Source: Mugil cephalus (Eukaryota > Chordata > Actinopteri > Mugiliformes > Mugilidae). From it: a stretch of 64,000 nt of DNA. The stretch's first letter is position 1. Every line of letters starts with the position of its first letter. The translations under genes were made by a program, and so were the position numbers. The notes below the pieces were generated by a model. The model had not been told where the DNA came from, made no database searches, and saw only the letters and a program-made list of their open reading frames with translations. Shown here one piece after another: positions 1 to 13,072 of the stretch. The stretch is from positions 27,238,319-27,302,318 of the forward strand of contig NC_061775.1 of assembly GCF_022458985.1 (NCBI RefSeq). The letters run 5' to 3'.

Positions 1-678
1 CAAGTTGACTGAAAATGTCTGAGGTCCTGTGGCTGGACACTGGGAGGACGGAGCACATGCTTTGTAGATTTGCGGGAGTGCAGTTCCAGATGAAGTTCCT
101 ACAGAGACAAAGTCCAGGTTGTTAACAGTGTAAACTTTACAGTATATCAACTTGTTTTCACAGAAAATCAGAAGGTGACTCTAGAGATAAATCCTACCTT
201 CAATGGCTGCTGATATACACATCGTCTCTGTGGAACACGTTTGGGGTGTTGTGGTTGCACATGTCTCATCTGTGCAGGTGTGACACCGAAGAGCTCCGGC
301 TGCAGTCGGGAAAGAAATAGTGAAATGATGATTATACTTTAATGAAATAAAATAATGACATGTTTCAACTCTCAATTTTAGGATACAGGTTTAAAATATC
401 CAGTAGTCTCTACTTGACCAAAGTTTTTCCACAGATTCCCCTAGTGACTAGTGAGGAGTTGTAGTCCAAACAGGAACATCTGTAAGTGTATGACTTGTGT
501 CTCTTAGAACTGAAGAAGCTACTTGGCTGAGTGGTGAATTGTCTCTTGCCCTTGGTCCAGTCCTATGGGATGAACCCTTCAGGAGAATTTTTTGTTTTAA
601 AATATATGAAATCAAAGTTTCCTTACCTGTGCTGCAGAGAGCCCAGAAAAGAGTCAGGGAAATGATGAGCTTCATCAT
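1..678 (-). CDS. LU-0: Ly6-like secreted/surface protein, 5' part (cut by window edge)
   Basis: Three minus-strand exons can be read: 678-627 (start and signal peptide), 300-198 and 98-1, the last running off the window. Exon 1 gives a signal peptide beginning MMKLIISLTLF and ends at a GTAAGG donor. Exon 2 follows a CTGCAG acceptor and carries the Ly6 start ALRCHTC and further cysteines. Exon 3 follows CTGTAG and continues in frame with KACAPSSQC. Introns are phase 1, as in the plus-strand Ly6 genes of the window. The start is fixed by the signal peptide; the second Met two residues in the same frame is an alternative. It faces away from the other Ly6 genes and its sequence is clearly different, so it is a separate lineage. 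The second half and any GPI signal are not visible. Family is fairly sure, specific function unknown. Confidence 0.75.
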
Positions 679-750
679 GATGAACGGGTGAGTGCTGTTG
701 ACCAGTCGTCCTAGATACGTCGTGTGATACTCCTCAAGATAAGTACAACA

Positions 751-760
751 CTTTATATAC
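751..760 (-). promoter_or_regulatory. TATA box of LU-0
   Basis: Read on the minus strand this is GTATATAAAG, about 75 bp upstream of the LU-0 start codon, leaving room for a 5' UTR of roughly 40-50 nt. It is placed by position and consensus only. Confidence 0.5.
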
Positions 761-1359
761 TGCACAGGTGAGCTCAAGGATTGGGTGTGCTACTCCATGA
801 CCGTCCTTCTTTGGGAATGAAAGTTTCAGCACGCAAGTACACCTAATCTCTCACATGAATGATGCTATTCATAAACATTTACTCATCCAGGAATTTGCCC
901 GTCCATAATCTAAGCTGGGGACACCCTTCAGAGGTCACCAGTCAGGGCAAAAGATCAACAAAACATTCAAACTTACATCTATGACCAATTTAGAAAGTGT
1001 TCACAGACAGACCCCAACCAGCCAGTAGGTCTGAAATCAGATTTCTTTCAAATTACAAAAATAATTTTGTAATTTTCAAGAAATTGTCCAGAATAGATGT
1101 TCAGAAGTGACTACAATTAAACTAAAACTAAACTAAACAATTCATTATTTAATCGTCACTGGGTTAAATGTTTCTCTTGACATTTCATTCATAGCATTTG
1201 AATCTAATCTTATAAGTGGAAAGCACTTAAATGCATCAGTGAGAAGAAGATTAATTTAATTTGCTGTTGAAACTGTTCCAGGCTTGTTCATGTTTTTATT
1301 TCTGAGATTAGTCTTTTGTCTTCCTGTTGAATGAAATGATGAGCTAAGGTTGGGCATCA

Positions 1360-1648
1360 TTCGGATATCAGCTGTCTACACCTGCTGTTGTTGACCTGAT
1401 GCCACAGCCGCCCTCTGTAATAAAAGATTAAGTCAGGTGTACAAAGTAGATAGCATATCACAAGCACACCTTCCCTACGTATGATCTGTTTTCTGCTGCT
1501 TCCTGTGGAACGTGTTGTCAAACAAACAAGCGAGTTGGTGAATGTCACGATGCATGTTCAGTTGTTGTAGTCATCCAGCAATTATTGTTCTCTGTTGTGT
1601 AGCTGGTATTGTTTTCACCTTGTTTGTACTTCACATCAAAATGAAAAC
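1360..1648. repeat. Dispersed repeat, copy 1 (other copies 3450-3645, ~4818-4985)
   Basis: This segment and 3450-3645 share long matches: the CACCTGCTGTTGTTGA core, GTACAAAGTAGATAG, ATCACAAGCACACC, and AACGTGTTGTCAAACAAACA. A more decayed copy begins at 4818 with GGTTGGGCATCGC. No coding potential is seen. It is likely an old non-autonomous DNA transposon, but its termini could not be fixed. Confidence 0.5.
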
Positions 1649-4600
1649 TTGTTTGCAGTGAATGCTCACTGGTATCACTGGTGTCATGAGTGTCACGGGT
1701 TGTTGGCGTTGTTTGTCATATTTGAATACAGTACTAAGTAAATGTGAGGACGGGTCGCAGTGGCCACAGGCTAAGTAAGGAAATCTGGACGTGTCGCTCA
1801 CTAGCAACGCATTCCAGTTCTTCCTGGGAAATCCCAAGGCATTTCAAGGCCAAAAGAGTTCCCAGCAAGCTCTGGGTTTACCCCGGAGTGTCCTCCTGGC
1901 TGGCCGTGCCCAGTAAACCTCCAAAGGGAAGCACCCAAGACGCATCTGAACAAGATGCCTGAACCACCACTTTCGATGTGAAGCAGCAGTGGTTCTACTC
2001 TGAGCGCCCTCCAAAAGTGGAAGTGGAATAACTGACAGGAACATGTCCTCCTCCACACTAGGTGGCGATATGTGTCTTGTCAGTGGGTTAATATGGCCCC
2101 CTTTCCAGTTGACCTATTGTGTCATATAAGAAACGAGTCGTTCATGTGTCAGATTGGCATTTCAAACAACAACCAGACGGATAATATTACAGCTTTTTTT
2201 TAATCTCGTATGTAATGTGTTCTTTACCTCTGGTGCAAAACAAATGGTACGAAGTAAATGTGTTTACCTTCTTCTTCTTCTACGACTGACTTTCATGGAT
2301 GTTTTTGTTCTGGGGTCCTACACCAGCGCAGCAGTTGTGGAGCATGCACACATGCTTTGCCCAAAGTCAGATCAAGGCGTACACATGGAGGAGAAAATCA
2401 TTCTCCAATCGCATTATCCGGGTGTCTTAGTCGGATAAAGAGAACTCCGATATTAGTCGGAGTAACGTGTTTACATGCACTTAGTCAGATTGAGGAAACC
2501 AACATCAATTCTGCTGTCAGTAGATCATCTTATTCTGTCAAAACTGTGACTGTTTTGTATTTAGAAGAGAAAGATATTATGTCCATGATTTTTCTAGTAG
2601 TTCTACTACATTAAACAAACTGTTAACATGAAGAGATCTTAGATCTTAAGATCTGAGATCTTAAATGTTGAGTGTTTGTGAAGGACACACAGTTCTTTTT
2701 CTGTAGAGCAAACTCCAAAACTAAAACTCTCAAATAAACTCTGTTTTACTCCAACTTTACTACTATACATAGTTACGTCTCTGCTACTTTCCTCTTCACT
2801 CCATCACATGCCAGAGGACATTTTGCACTTTTTGACACACTTCTAATTTATAATAATAATAATAACAGATTTTTACAAATAAAACATGATCCCATGAGGC
2901 TATTGATCCCAGGGAAGAGGCACCACCTTTGCCATTGAAGACATTAATGCCTGATTTAATTATTCCATCCATCTGAATGGGTCAGTGATATCTCAACTCT
3001 GAACCCTAACATCTGCCCAGATTTCGATTTACATCTTAAGTGACAAGAGCCAGAAAAAATACTCAAATGGAATCGATTCACAGTGGATCAGTTTTCTCAA
3101 AGGACCGCTGTGTTACTAGAAATAAAGGTAGGTCATTGGCGGTGTCATTAAGGGATTAAGATGACAGATGACCTCTGGCTGCTCCACATTGGGTAAACAT
3201 ATGCGAGGAGTTTCCAGGAGGGACAGAAACTTGGAGGTAGAAAAGTTGTTGAAACTAGAAGTGTTTGAAAGGATGAACCAAGTTGGACTCCATGTGGACA
3301 GCAACGTTGGAGACATCTTGGTTGTCTTCTTTTATTCTAGACATTCAGTGTTGTGAACAAAGTAGGGAGGACAACTTCTTCTTCCATTACATGTTCAGTA
3401 TATCTTATCAAATCATATATAAAACTAGAATATTTACCCCATTATCATGTCATTCTGATATCGCTGTCCACACCTGCTGTTGTTGAACTGACTAAGGTGT
3501 ACAAAGTAGATAGAGTATCACAAGCACACCCTCCTTACGTAGGATCTGTTTTCTACTGGTTCCTGTGCAACGTGTTGTCAAACAAACACTGCATAACTTT
3601 TATTGTTCTCACCGTGTTTGTACTTCGCAACAAAATGAAGACTAGCACTTAATGCTCACTAGTATCACTGGTGTTGCGGCCATATCTGTCTTTTTGTGAT
3701 ATTTGAATACACTAATCAATCATGACATTATGACCACTGAAAGTTATTAATCTCCTTAGCTCCTTATATCATATCTCGTATATAATGTTACTATTTGCTA
3801 CAAAATCATACCATTGCACCCACTATTAGCTATCCAACTCACATGAAAACAGAAGAACGTGTCTTGCACCTCAACAGAGCACTAAATACTTTATTAATAT
3901 TATTATTAATTTATTCAGTTGGGACAATGCATATATATATATATATATGAAGATATAATAAAAGACACAAGCTGGCAAGTTTATTTAAGTTAAGCAAACT
4001 TAAAATGAAATGTGGTGTGATGGAAACATGGTGGTCTTTTTTCAGAGAAAGCAACAAATTACTCAAATTACTAGATATTTTTTCTTTTCCTTTCATTCCA
4101 CTCAGTTTTAGTACTTTTAGTACAATAACTTATTATCTAACAATAAATTTTAAGTTGTGCTAACCCAGTTCACCTCTATGTTGAATTAAGGTACAAATAT
4201 CTGTCAAATATTCATGAGGTAAGACGACTTTGTTTATTTTTGTTTAGGCCAACGTGTTAAAGTCATCAATTCAATATAATGTATAAAACAACAAACTCTT
4301 TTTTTGGGGGGGGCAGAAAAAGCTCTTGATTTTAAGTTTATTTAAGCTTATTTAAACTTACTTAAACTTACTTACTAACCCCATGAATCATTTTCTCCTA
4401 CATGACTGTAGGAACTGAAACAACAGAACAGAAAAACATGACGGATTAATATTTCAACAATATAATAAGAAAAATGATTTCATATCTACAGTAATTACCA
4501 GCTCTTAAACAAGCTTCTGATCCATCTGTACTCACAAGCTAAATGTGGAATGACCTGCCTCTGCACATGAGACTGGCCTCTTCCTTTTTAAATCTCTTCT

Positions 4601-5414
4601 TGAAACTCACCTCTTCTCCGTGGTCTTTGACATCCTGATTTTATTTCATTTAAGTTTCATTTTACTGTTTCTGACACATGGAGAACATGCAAACATGTAT
4701 TATTCTCACTGTGGAAAGGACAAGATCCAGCAGGTAGGTTTAGGCTTGTTGCGTGTTGGTTGGTTTGGCTCAGTGAGAATAAGATAATAAAAAGAATGTA
4801 GAGAAACTGGCTGCTAGGGTTGGGCATCGCTCGCGTATCAACGCTCCACACCCGTTGTTGTTGAAGTGACGCCACATCCTAACTCTATTTTCTACTTAAT
4901 ACCAGGTTATGAAATCCCATCATACATTTAGCAGGTAAACTGTTTGTCAAAAACATACCTATCTTATGTGTGACATATCTGACTGCTCCCCTGGTCCCTG
5001 TCTACAGCTTCATGATTCATCCTAAATGTATTTCACTGTAGTGATTCAGTCGTCTACAGCAGCTTGGAGGAATCTGATCCCATTCCTCAGAACAGAACCA
5101 CTTCAGTTCTGAGATGTTGGTGGTTTCCTCTCATGAACTGATGCTTCAGGTCCTTCCATGACATTTCTATTTGAGGACTTTGACTTGTTCCTAAACATTC
5201 ATCTGGTTCTTCTGGAGAACCACTGGTGTTCTTTGGGCTCCTTGTCTTCCTCCATGACCCAGTTTCTCTTCACATTCAGCTCATGGATTCATGCCCTGAC
5301 ATTTTCTTTTAGAGTTCACTGGTAGAATTCATAATCCCCTTATGCATCAATGATAACACCAACAATAAGTGACTGAACAAAAATGAAAATTTAAGATTTC
5401 TGTTTCATCCACTT

Positions 5415-5600
5415 TAGTTTTCAATTCAATTTTATTTCTATAGCATCAGTACAAATGCAAATTGACACTTTACAAATACCAGCCTGAAACCTCCAGAGCA
5501 GCCTGAAGGTGACGGTGTAAAGAGAAAAGAGAAAAAAGAAGAGACACGTAGGATCTAATGATACAATATATAGCTGGTGATGCTACGTGGCAGTTTGAGA
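5415..5600 (-). mobile_element. L2-like LINE 3'-end fragment
   Basis: It begins with TCAATTCAATTTTATTTCTATAG and continues with CTGAAACCTCCAGAGCAGCCTGA. The same series occurs at the 3' end of the larger LINE at 49576-51558 (AATTCAGTTTTATTTATATAG, ATGAAACCTCCAGAGCAAGCC). It is therefore a 5'-truncated LINE tail in the same orientation. Divergence indicates an older insertion. Confidence 0.65.
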
Positions 5601-8074
5601 GCACTACTTTTGAGTATTTTTTTCTGCAGAAATGTAGAAAATTGAGAAGAACACAAAAAATCCTAAGTGGCACGGTATATTAGTATATTGAAGGTCGTCA
5701 TACATAAAAAGCAAGCAAACAAAAAAAAGAAAGAAAGAAACAACAAAAACACATCGTTAGAGTTAAAATAGAGCCAGAATATTACCTAAGTATTGATGAA
5801 TAACAAATTAGTCAGAAACAAGAGAAGAGATAGAGACGAAAACAATGAAAGAAGTAAAATCTTGGCTTCATTTATGTGGTTGGAGCATCAGAGGTACTCA
5901 GGAACCAGGAAAGCATGAAATTAGAAATAATAAATCAGAAATTGACAACATCAGTTCCTTCACCTCTGTTCTTACCTTGGGTCTGGAGAACTGCAGGCAA
6001 ATAAGTGCTGATGCTTTTTGTACAGTTGTAAACACAAGTGAAACCACATGCAAGACATTTCTGCCTGACGCACTTCCACCACTGCCTTCTGGTCTGGTAG
6101 GTTAAAAGTTTGCCTCATCTAGAACATCTGCAGGCAGGTGTTGGTTTGACGTTCATGACTTTAATGGTTTTCTGTGTTGACCTGAGACCTAGTTAGAATT
6201 TTAGACTCTTAGCTTGAAGAGGTTAGGGTTTCCTAGAATAGGTTGCTTAAGCCTGATTCACACGGGGGTAATTATACCCCCCCGTTAACCAGTCCCTGCT
6301 GCAGTAACTGCCACAACATGATGCTGCCACAGCTGGTACTTTTTTTCTTCCAGACTTTATAATGGTCATTGTGTTGTAGCCAAACAGCTGTTTATGGCTT
6401 CTTCCTTGCTGTAAAATCTCCTAGGTCATGTCAACATACCTCTTTTCACTGTGGATTTTGTACCTTTGTGTCTTCACAGGCTCCTTTTCCGTTGTTCTGG
6501 ATTTGATTTGGACTTTTCTCACCAATGTCTCTAGGAGACATGGGGGAAAAAAAATAAAACAGCAAAAGAAAAGCCTGATTCACTTCTCTCACAAAAACAG
6601 TAACAGATACAGTACAGGGGAATTGAGATTGGCCAATGAGCAGCCCGGCTTCATCACACAGGTGAGACCAATCCATAGGCTGTTACCTGTGGAGAGCAGG
6701 AGGGGGGAGGAGGAAGACAGCGAGGGAGAGGATTTTGGTACGTGGCTCTGTACCATATATTTTAGTTTTTAGGCTGCACAAAGAAGAAAGTACAGTTAAG
6801 TCAAGTTTCATTTGTCTGGGTTTGGGTTTGGTTAACCACAGCTACGTCAAGATCAAGATCAAGATCATTATCGAGAAGAACTTTATGCTGAGGGTTAGAC
6901 TCACTGATGTGTTCACATCTCTGTCTCAACCTGTGATGGACTGAATTTCAAGTTTTTGAGTAATACAGCATAAGTTATAATAATTGATTAATCTAAGTTC
7001 TTACACATAATTTACTGTTTCTGTGTTGTAATCATAACACGTTAAAAGAAATAAATGGAGCAGCAGTTGTGTGAGAATCTTTTTTTTCTCTTGTTTGCCT
7101 ACAAACCACAACATCCTGTTCAGAGAACCACCTACAGCTCAACATGAACTTCACCACACACTCAACTGATTTTTCCATCAAACTGAAACCACTTTCTTTT
7201 GGTGGTTCTTGAGATAAAGTAAGATATGATGAGACTTCACTGACCCACCGGGGAAATGAAGGTGTCACAGTGACAGTGCAAAAATACAAATTAGAAACAA
7301 CATAAATGGGTAAATATTCTTTTTATAAATGATTTGATGAGATATACTGTTCATGTAATGATAGGAGAAGTTGTCCTCTTTACTTTATGTGCATGAAGAT
7401 GACCGAGATGTCTCACATGGATTCCAGCTCGGTTGATGGTTGTTGTTTTTCTACCTCCACGTTTCTGTCCTTCATAGAAACTCCTCATCCTGAGGTTGTT
7501 GCCGCAAACATGTCAAACATGTCATAATGACATGACAGAATAGATTTATTCCGACTGGAGAGAAACCAGCACATCAAGAGTCTACATGGTTATAAAGAGT
7601 CCATATTTTGTCAAACTGGTAACACACTGTTTGAATAACAATAGAAAAAGCATTGTGTCTAACCCTATTAGCACAGGACTAGTTTTACCTGGGGGCCTCC
7701 AGTAATTTGTGATGATGTCAGAGGTCGTCTGTGATCTTAAGCCCATGTGAATTGGCCACGTCTGTTATTTGTGAATGTAAAAATTAATATTTCCGGTAAC
7801 ACAGCCTCTCGACACTTAAGTTGAACGATGTGCTACTTATGTACTTATACTGTATTTTATTTTTATCTTTCTTTTTACTTGAGGTTCTCAAGAGTGTTGT
7901 TTATGTTGCTGAAGAGGCCTCTGGGCCTTATGTATGTGTTTTCTCTCAGGCTGCACCTTTCCCACCTCCCCTCCCCTGGTGCAAGACCACAGGTGAAACC
8001 ACTCTCAATCAAGGCCTGCGGTAGGACAAGAGTTGGTGAAGAACAGCAGAAGTCTTGGCCAGTGGGTCAAGCGA

Positions 8075-8109
8075 CCAGCCAGCCAGCCAGCCAGCCAGTT
8101 AGCCAGTCA

Positions 8110-8160
<51 letters not shown>
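8075..8160. repeat. (CCAG)n microsatellite
   Basis: About 20 tetranucleotide units of CCAG with a few CCAGT/TTAG variants. In one frame it would encode a Ser-Gln-Pro-Ala run, which explains a chance reading frame there. Confidence 0.9.
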
Positions 8161-9320
8161 GATCCTACCTAGTTTATAATAGTTTTATCAGCTCCAGTTT
8201 TGTGTGAGCCTACCTTAATTTGCTCTAGGTTTTTGGTAAGACAACTTAAGTTTGACGACTTTGTCATCCGCTCATAATGAGTTGGCTTTAATTTGTGATG
8301 AGCTTCCATTGTGGAGGGCTCGCTGTGAGCTACTTTTTTTCTTCTCGTATTTTGTAATTAAATTCATTGTTTTTGGTATTCAGTTCTCCCCTCCTTCTTT
8401 TGCCTGGTTCTGTTTTATTTTGTTACTACCCTCATCCACTGGATTCCACCTGGGGACCCTAACATATGTGCAACTAAGCTACTGTGACGAGGCATTTTCC
8501 CTTGTGATTGAATAAAGTCTAAGTCAGAGCTAAAGCTTGGTCAGAAATGGTTCTTTGAAACGGATAACGACCAAATGGACTTTGTTGACTCGGTTCTACC
8601 AGTTCTGCTGTTTAGGATGTTGATGCAGTTTGATCAGTCCAAAGGCAATGCTACCAAACACAAAGTGGATGCAAAGAGCTGCGTTTCCAGGTTTAAATAG
8701 GAAACTTGCTTGAACTAGAAACTGGTTCCACTAATGTCCATTAACAGCTGGATAGTCAGTGAGATGACCCATGCCAATGTCAGTGAGAGGCTCTGGTCTC
8801 AAACTGTGACTGGGGTTGAAAGTTCTTGTAGACAGAAGTTAAGACTGGATTGTAAATGGTGGATTATATCTCAGTCCACCTCCTCTGTTAATAGATGGTT
8901 CCAATCTGACATAGATGGCTTCTTTTACTCCTCTCTCAAACCATCTGTCTTCTCTGGCTAAGAATTTGACGTTGCAATCTTCAAAAGAATGTCCTTTGAA
9001 GGGCGTTTTGGATTATCATGACCTGGATGACTGAGAACCTTCACACACAATAAAAGATGTAAATAAATGGGTGTTTTTAAGGTTATTCTCATGAAGTATT
9101 CATCCCGTCCCAAAAACACACAAGACAGTGCAAATGTATTCTCTGCAGGTGCATGAAAACCCTATAGTCCTTCACACGCTATAGTTGAAACCACATTTAC
9201 CTTGAAGTGACACACTTTCACATGTACTTATATGCCCACCTTCACAGCTACATGCGCTGCAGTCAACCTGACACATGCACTTCACTGGAGAACCCTCAGT
9301 CTGTAGATTGATCCACCACG

Positions 9321-11103
9321 ATGAAGATGATTCTGACTCTCACTCTTATTGGGATGCTCTTCAGCACAAGTAAGTTGAAATTCAAAGCTTTTACAGTATG
9401 TTCTGCTAAATAGATTTTAACTTAAGACAGAAGTTCAGTCATTTCACAAAAAAATTAGGAAATAAATATTTTTTTCTTTTTTGACCAAAGGCTGAGTAAC
9501 AACATCATTCTAACAAAATGATAATCAACACTGTTCATTAGTTTGAACTCGATATAAAGTTGGACTTACGTGAGACCTTGTAAGAGTAATCTCAGTCACT
9601 TATACTTTATTCATTACTGTGTTTCTTTTTCTTCTTGGCAGCCGAAGGTCTTCTGTGTTACGTGACAGATGATGAAGACAACACAAAAATAGGTTATTGC
9701 GGCTATGGTGATGTGTGCGCAACTGTTGCCAATCGAGGTAGAAATCACACAAAGGCAGTCACTTACTTTGTAATTTTCAAGTGAGGTTTCTTCTGTTTGT
9801 GCTTCTTTACATTGACACAGTTGTGCTCAGTTGTCATTTCAGGTGAAGCTGTGAAGGAAAGTGTGACTAAAACCTGCATGAGCCCATTTTTCTGCAAAGA
9901 AAGGACATTCAAAGTTGGCTCATTCATTTCTGCTTCATCTACTCACTGCTGCAGTACTCCTCTCTGCAACAATCACGATGTACCTTGTGAGTATTACACA
10001 GAATTAAACTTGACAGCATTTGAAAATACTTTTTAGTCTTAGTAGCATTTTAGTAATGTTTGATTTCCATAATTTTAATTGATGAAAATTTATTGCATTT
10101 TTATCAACTTTTGTAACAATATTAATTGTGGCAACTAGTACACATTTTTCTCACTTAAAACCAATTTAGTGAAGTTACTTTTTACCGACAACACCACTCT
10201 AGGGACTTTCACCCAAAGAATAAGTCTCACCAGGTTCAGCAATTAGCTTCTCAGAGGGTTTCCATAACAAACATGCACGTCTCAAATACAGTCACAAAGT
10301 CACAGATTTATTTTTAGAACTGAAGTAAACATATATCCCTTTCCATTAACACCTCAACCCAAGTAAACAAATCTAAAACTTTAATCTGCTCTTGTTGTTT
10401 ACTGTGCTCTCCTTCTCTGTTGACCTGTTTCCCACTGACGTGAATGTGTCATACGAGTCTTTGGTTTTGCTTCAGACCCCGATGTGACCACAGAAAATGA
10501 CATGCAGTGCATCAGCTGCAGCGGACCCCTGGATACTGAATGTCAGCCAATACAGTGTGTGGGCACACAGGACCATTGCTTTGAGTCATATAGTGAGTCT
10601 CTGTGCCTTCATTTGCTTCTTGTGTGAATTAATCCATTCAAAACTAAATAGTAGGTTCATTATTTTTTCTATCCACAGCGAAGGACGCCAATCATCTAAG
10701 AGGCTGTGCATCTGCAGGATTTTGTCAACCTCTTTTTCAGTTACGCCTTGCCCGTTTAAATAGCGCATCAAAATGTTGCACAACCAGCTTCTGTAATTTA
10801 GGCTGGAACAACAAACGGAGGGATGATACAGAAGTTGTCACTGATCCCCCAGACTGTGGATCTGCAGGAGGCTGTGATGATCTTCATCAGGCTGACCCTG
10901 TTGATGAGCCCAGTGAAACAAGATGTTCTGGATCTGGCCTGTGTAATTCAGTCCAGGACGACGAACCGAGCGATGATACAGAGGTTGTCACTGAGAGGTT
11001 GTCTCACTCTGCCTATGTTGATCAGTCCAGCAACACAAATTCAGCCCGGAAGTTCAAACTGAGCGTCGTCCCATTGCTGCTTGGTCTCGTTGTTGTGTAT
11101 TAG
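9321..11103 (+). CDS. LU-1: two-domain Ly6/uPAR-like protein with long stalk, GPI-type tail
   Basis: Five exons: 9321-9369, 9642-9737, 9843-9986, 10476-10592 and 10679-11103, all with GT-AG borders and phase-1 introns, giving 276 residues. Exon 1 encodes the signal peptide (MKMILTLTLIGMLF). Exons 2-3 form LU domain 1 (eight cysteines, ending CCSTPLCN). Exons 4-5 form LU domain 2 with ten cysteines, ending CCTTSFCN. This matches the exon-pair-per-domain plan of uPAR and PLA2-inhibitor-gamma-like proteins. After domain 2 there are about 90 extra residues rich in Asp, Glu, Thr and Ser, with a repeated DDTEVVT motif, before the hydrophobic tail KLSVVPLLLGLVVVY. The other Ly6 genes here lack this stalk. 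It is probably a GPI-anchored cell-surface protein. The ligand is unknown and PLA2 inhibition is not implied. Confidence 0.85.
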
Positions 11104-11590
11104 AACCACGGCTACAGTGAGGAACGGAGCTGAGAGGTGAAATGAAAAGCAAATTCATTTACAGAACTTAGACTCAACCAGATATTACAAATATCGGATG
11201 TATAATGTGTGTAAGCCGTGTGCATGTGTCTTTTAAATATACTAATTTTACAAAAAAAAAAGCGTCAATATAAATGCTCTCAGACTGCAACACAAGAAGT
11301 CTACTGCTTATCTAAAACATGTACAACTTTTGGAAGTAATTCTTCTCAAATTAAAGCTATATTTTAGAGAATGCTAGAATCCATCAGCTCATGTGGAGAA
11401 GCTGCTCTACTTTTGAGATAAATTCAGATGTCTTTATTCTGACATCGTCAAAGTTCTGTGTTGGTCTTTTACATTTTTTTTTTATGTCTGTCCTTGATCA
11501 ATCCCTGAAAATTACTTGTACTCTTAATGCTACATAGCTTGTGAAGTTCCATCAACATCTGGGTCACATATGCACAGTAGCTCTTGGCTT

Positions 11591-11596
11591 AATAAA
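11591..11596 (+). terminator. Candidate polyadenylation signal of LU-1
   Basis: AATAAA about 490 bp after the LU-1 stop codon, followed within 30 bp by a T/G-rich stretch. No closer canonical hexamer was noticed in the 3' flank. Confidence 0.4.
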
Positions 11597-12090
11597 ACCT
11601 TTATCTGTGGATCTGTGGAGTTTCTGTTGGTAGTGGTTATTTCAACCTGCTAAAAGTCTCATTGAGATTAGTTCACTGACACATGAGTCAGTATGAACAG
11701 AAACAGACTTAGCCAGGCTCATTATGACATTTCAGTTCCAGCCCTCGGGCCTCTTTTATCGTGAGTCTTACAAAACAACAGAAAGTATGCATGCACATAG
11801 ATAAAATACAATTTGTATTAAAACACTAGTTTAAACATATGTGTGGGTTCCTTGAGGCTAAATAGATTTACTTGTTAAAAATCTTGGTGTTTTAAAACTT
11901 GCTTTTTTTGTTGCAGTGCATAAACCACTTCCTGACTGGTTATCCCCCTAAAAGCTGTGAACAATGACGCAGCGCTGCAACACCCACAAACGAGAGCAAC
12001 TACGCTCGGAAATAGTTTTTGGAAATCTGAGCTCAACAGACACAAACCAAAAGGATTTCTACGTTGGCTTTCCAGTGTAGCCATTTAAGT

Positions 12091-12345
12091 GTTGGTACAC
12101 ACATTGTTGCATCTGGAACCAAAAAGACTACGGATAGTCTTAGTTTATTTGTTTAGCAAATCCTTTTTAACAAGAAGCGATACGTCATTCTGCACACCCG
12201 CTGGCCTTGTCATGGCATAATTGGTTGCTACATGGAATTAATTGCTTTAACCAGTCACACCTGAAAAGAGGTAGATTAAAACAGCCCTGGGCGAGAGAGA
12301 GAGAGATGAGGTTAGCAGAGGTTCACCACATCTCACCTGCTGTTC
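12091..12345. repeat. ~250-bp direct repeat, copy 1 (copy 2 at 13963-14225)
   Basis: Both copies contain CATTGTTGCRTCT, the block TACGTCATTCTGCACACCCG, GCTGGCCTTGTCATGGC and the series ending in CCACATCTCACCTGCTG. They bracket the Ly6 relic at 12370-13660. The pair may be two insertions of one element or a local duplication that flanked the relic. Confidence 0.7.
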
Positions 12346-12369
12346 TGTTCATATGTTCTGATAATTACA

Positions 12370-13034
12370 GTTTAACTCAAGATAGAATTTCGCAGTCATT
12401 TCATTAAAAATTAGGAAATAAATAATTTTAGTTTTTCTGGCCAAAAGATTGGAAATTACATAAATTCTAATAAATAATCAACGCTATTCATTAGATGAGC
12501 CTAACTTGAAAAGCTAATTCCAAGGATAATGTCAGTCACTTCACTTTATTCATTAGACAGTTTGATTACTTGAAGTCACTGTTGTTTTTATGGACAAAAA
12601 ACAAAACAAAAAACATGAAAAATTAGCTATTTTCCATAAATCTAAGGTTGAATGGCTGGGACATTTTTTTAGATCATTCTTGGGTGTGACCCTGATTATC
12701 TAAAATATTGACTTGATTGGATCATTAGTTTTTGTGTAGCATCAGATTTAAAATTGACTTCCCTCTTGTAATCTTAGTGGACAAAAATGTCCCATTGACT
12801 TCTATTATAACCACATGTTTTGATCTCTCAGCCATGGTACAATAAAATCCTTCATTCTTCAATATTTGGGTTTAATTTATGAGAAAAATGGCCACATTTG
12901 TCACTTTTAGTGTTCAATATTAAAATCAGCCATTTCCCTGTTACAGGGCCTATGAATAAAATGTTTGTTATTCCATTCGTTTTTGTGCTTGTGTTATTGA
13001 GCTTAACAGGCTATTATGAGGTGTGTGTGTTGCT

Positions 13035-13072
<38 letters not shown>

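Larger units (their letters stand above)
780..9300. other. Gene-poor stretch with old dispersed repeats
   Basis: No convincing gene is seen; the longest reading frames are 114 codons or less, with no recognisable domain or exon structure. What it holds: related segments at 1360-1648, 3450-3645 and, more weakly, 4818-4985 (shared CACCTGCTGTTGTTGA core); a segment at 3200-3330 related to 15590-15690 and, inverted, to 7385-7500; an L2-type LINE tail at 5415-5600; a TA run near 3930-3948; and a CCAG microsatellite at 8075-8160. The motif GTGTTTACATGCACTTAGTC near 2466 is typical of fish dispersed repeats. Confidence 0.6.

Noticed and set aside
5845-6105. 86-codon frame near 5.9 kb as a gene
   Set aside because: No signal peptide, domain or exon partner could be found; it lies among old repeats.
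6280-6430. Possible inverted Tc1-like fragment (CACAACATGATGCTGCCAC)
   Set aside because: Only a short resemblance to the complement of the Tc1 GSIMLW region; too weak to annotate.
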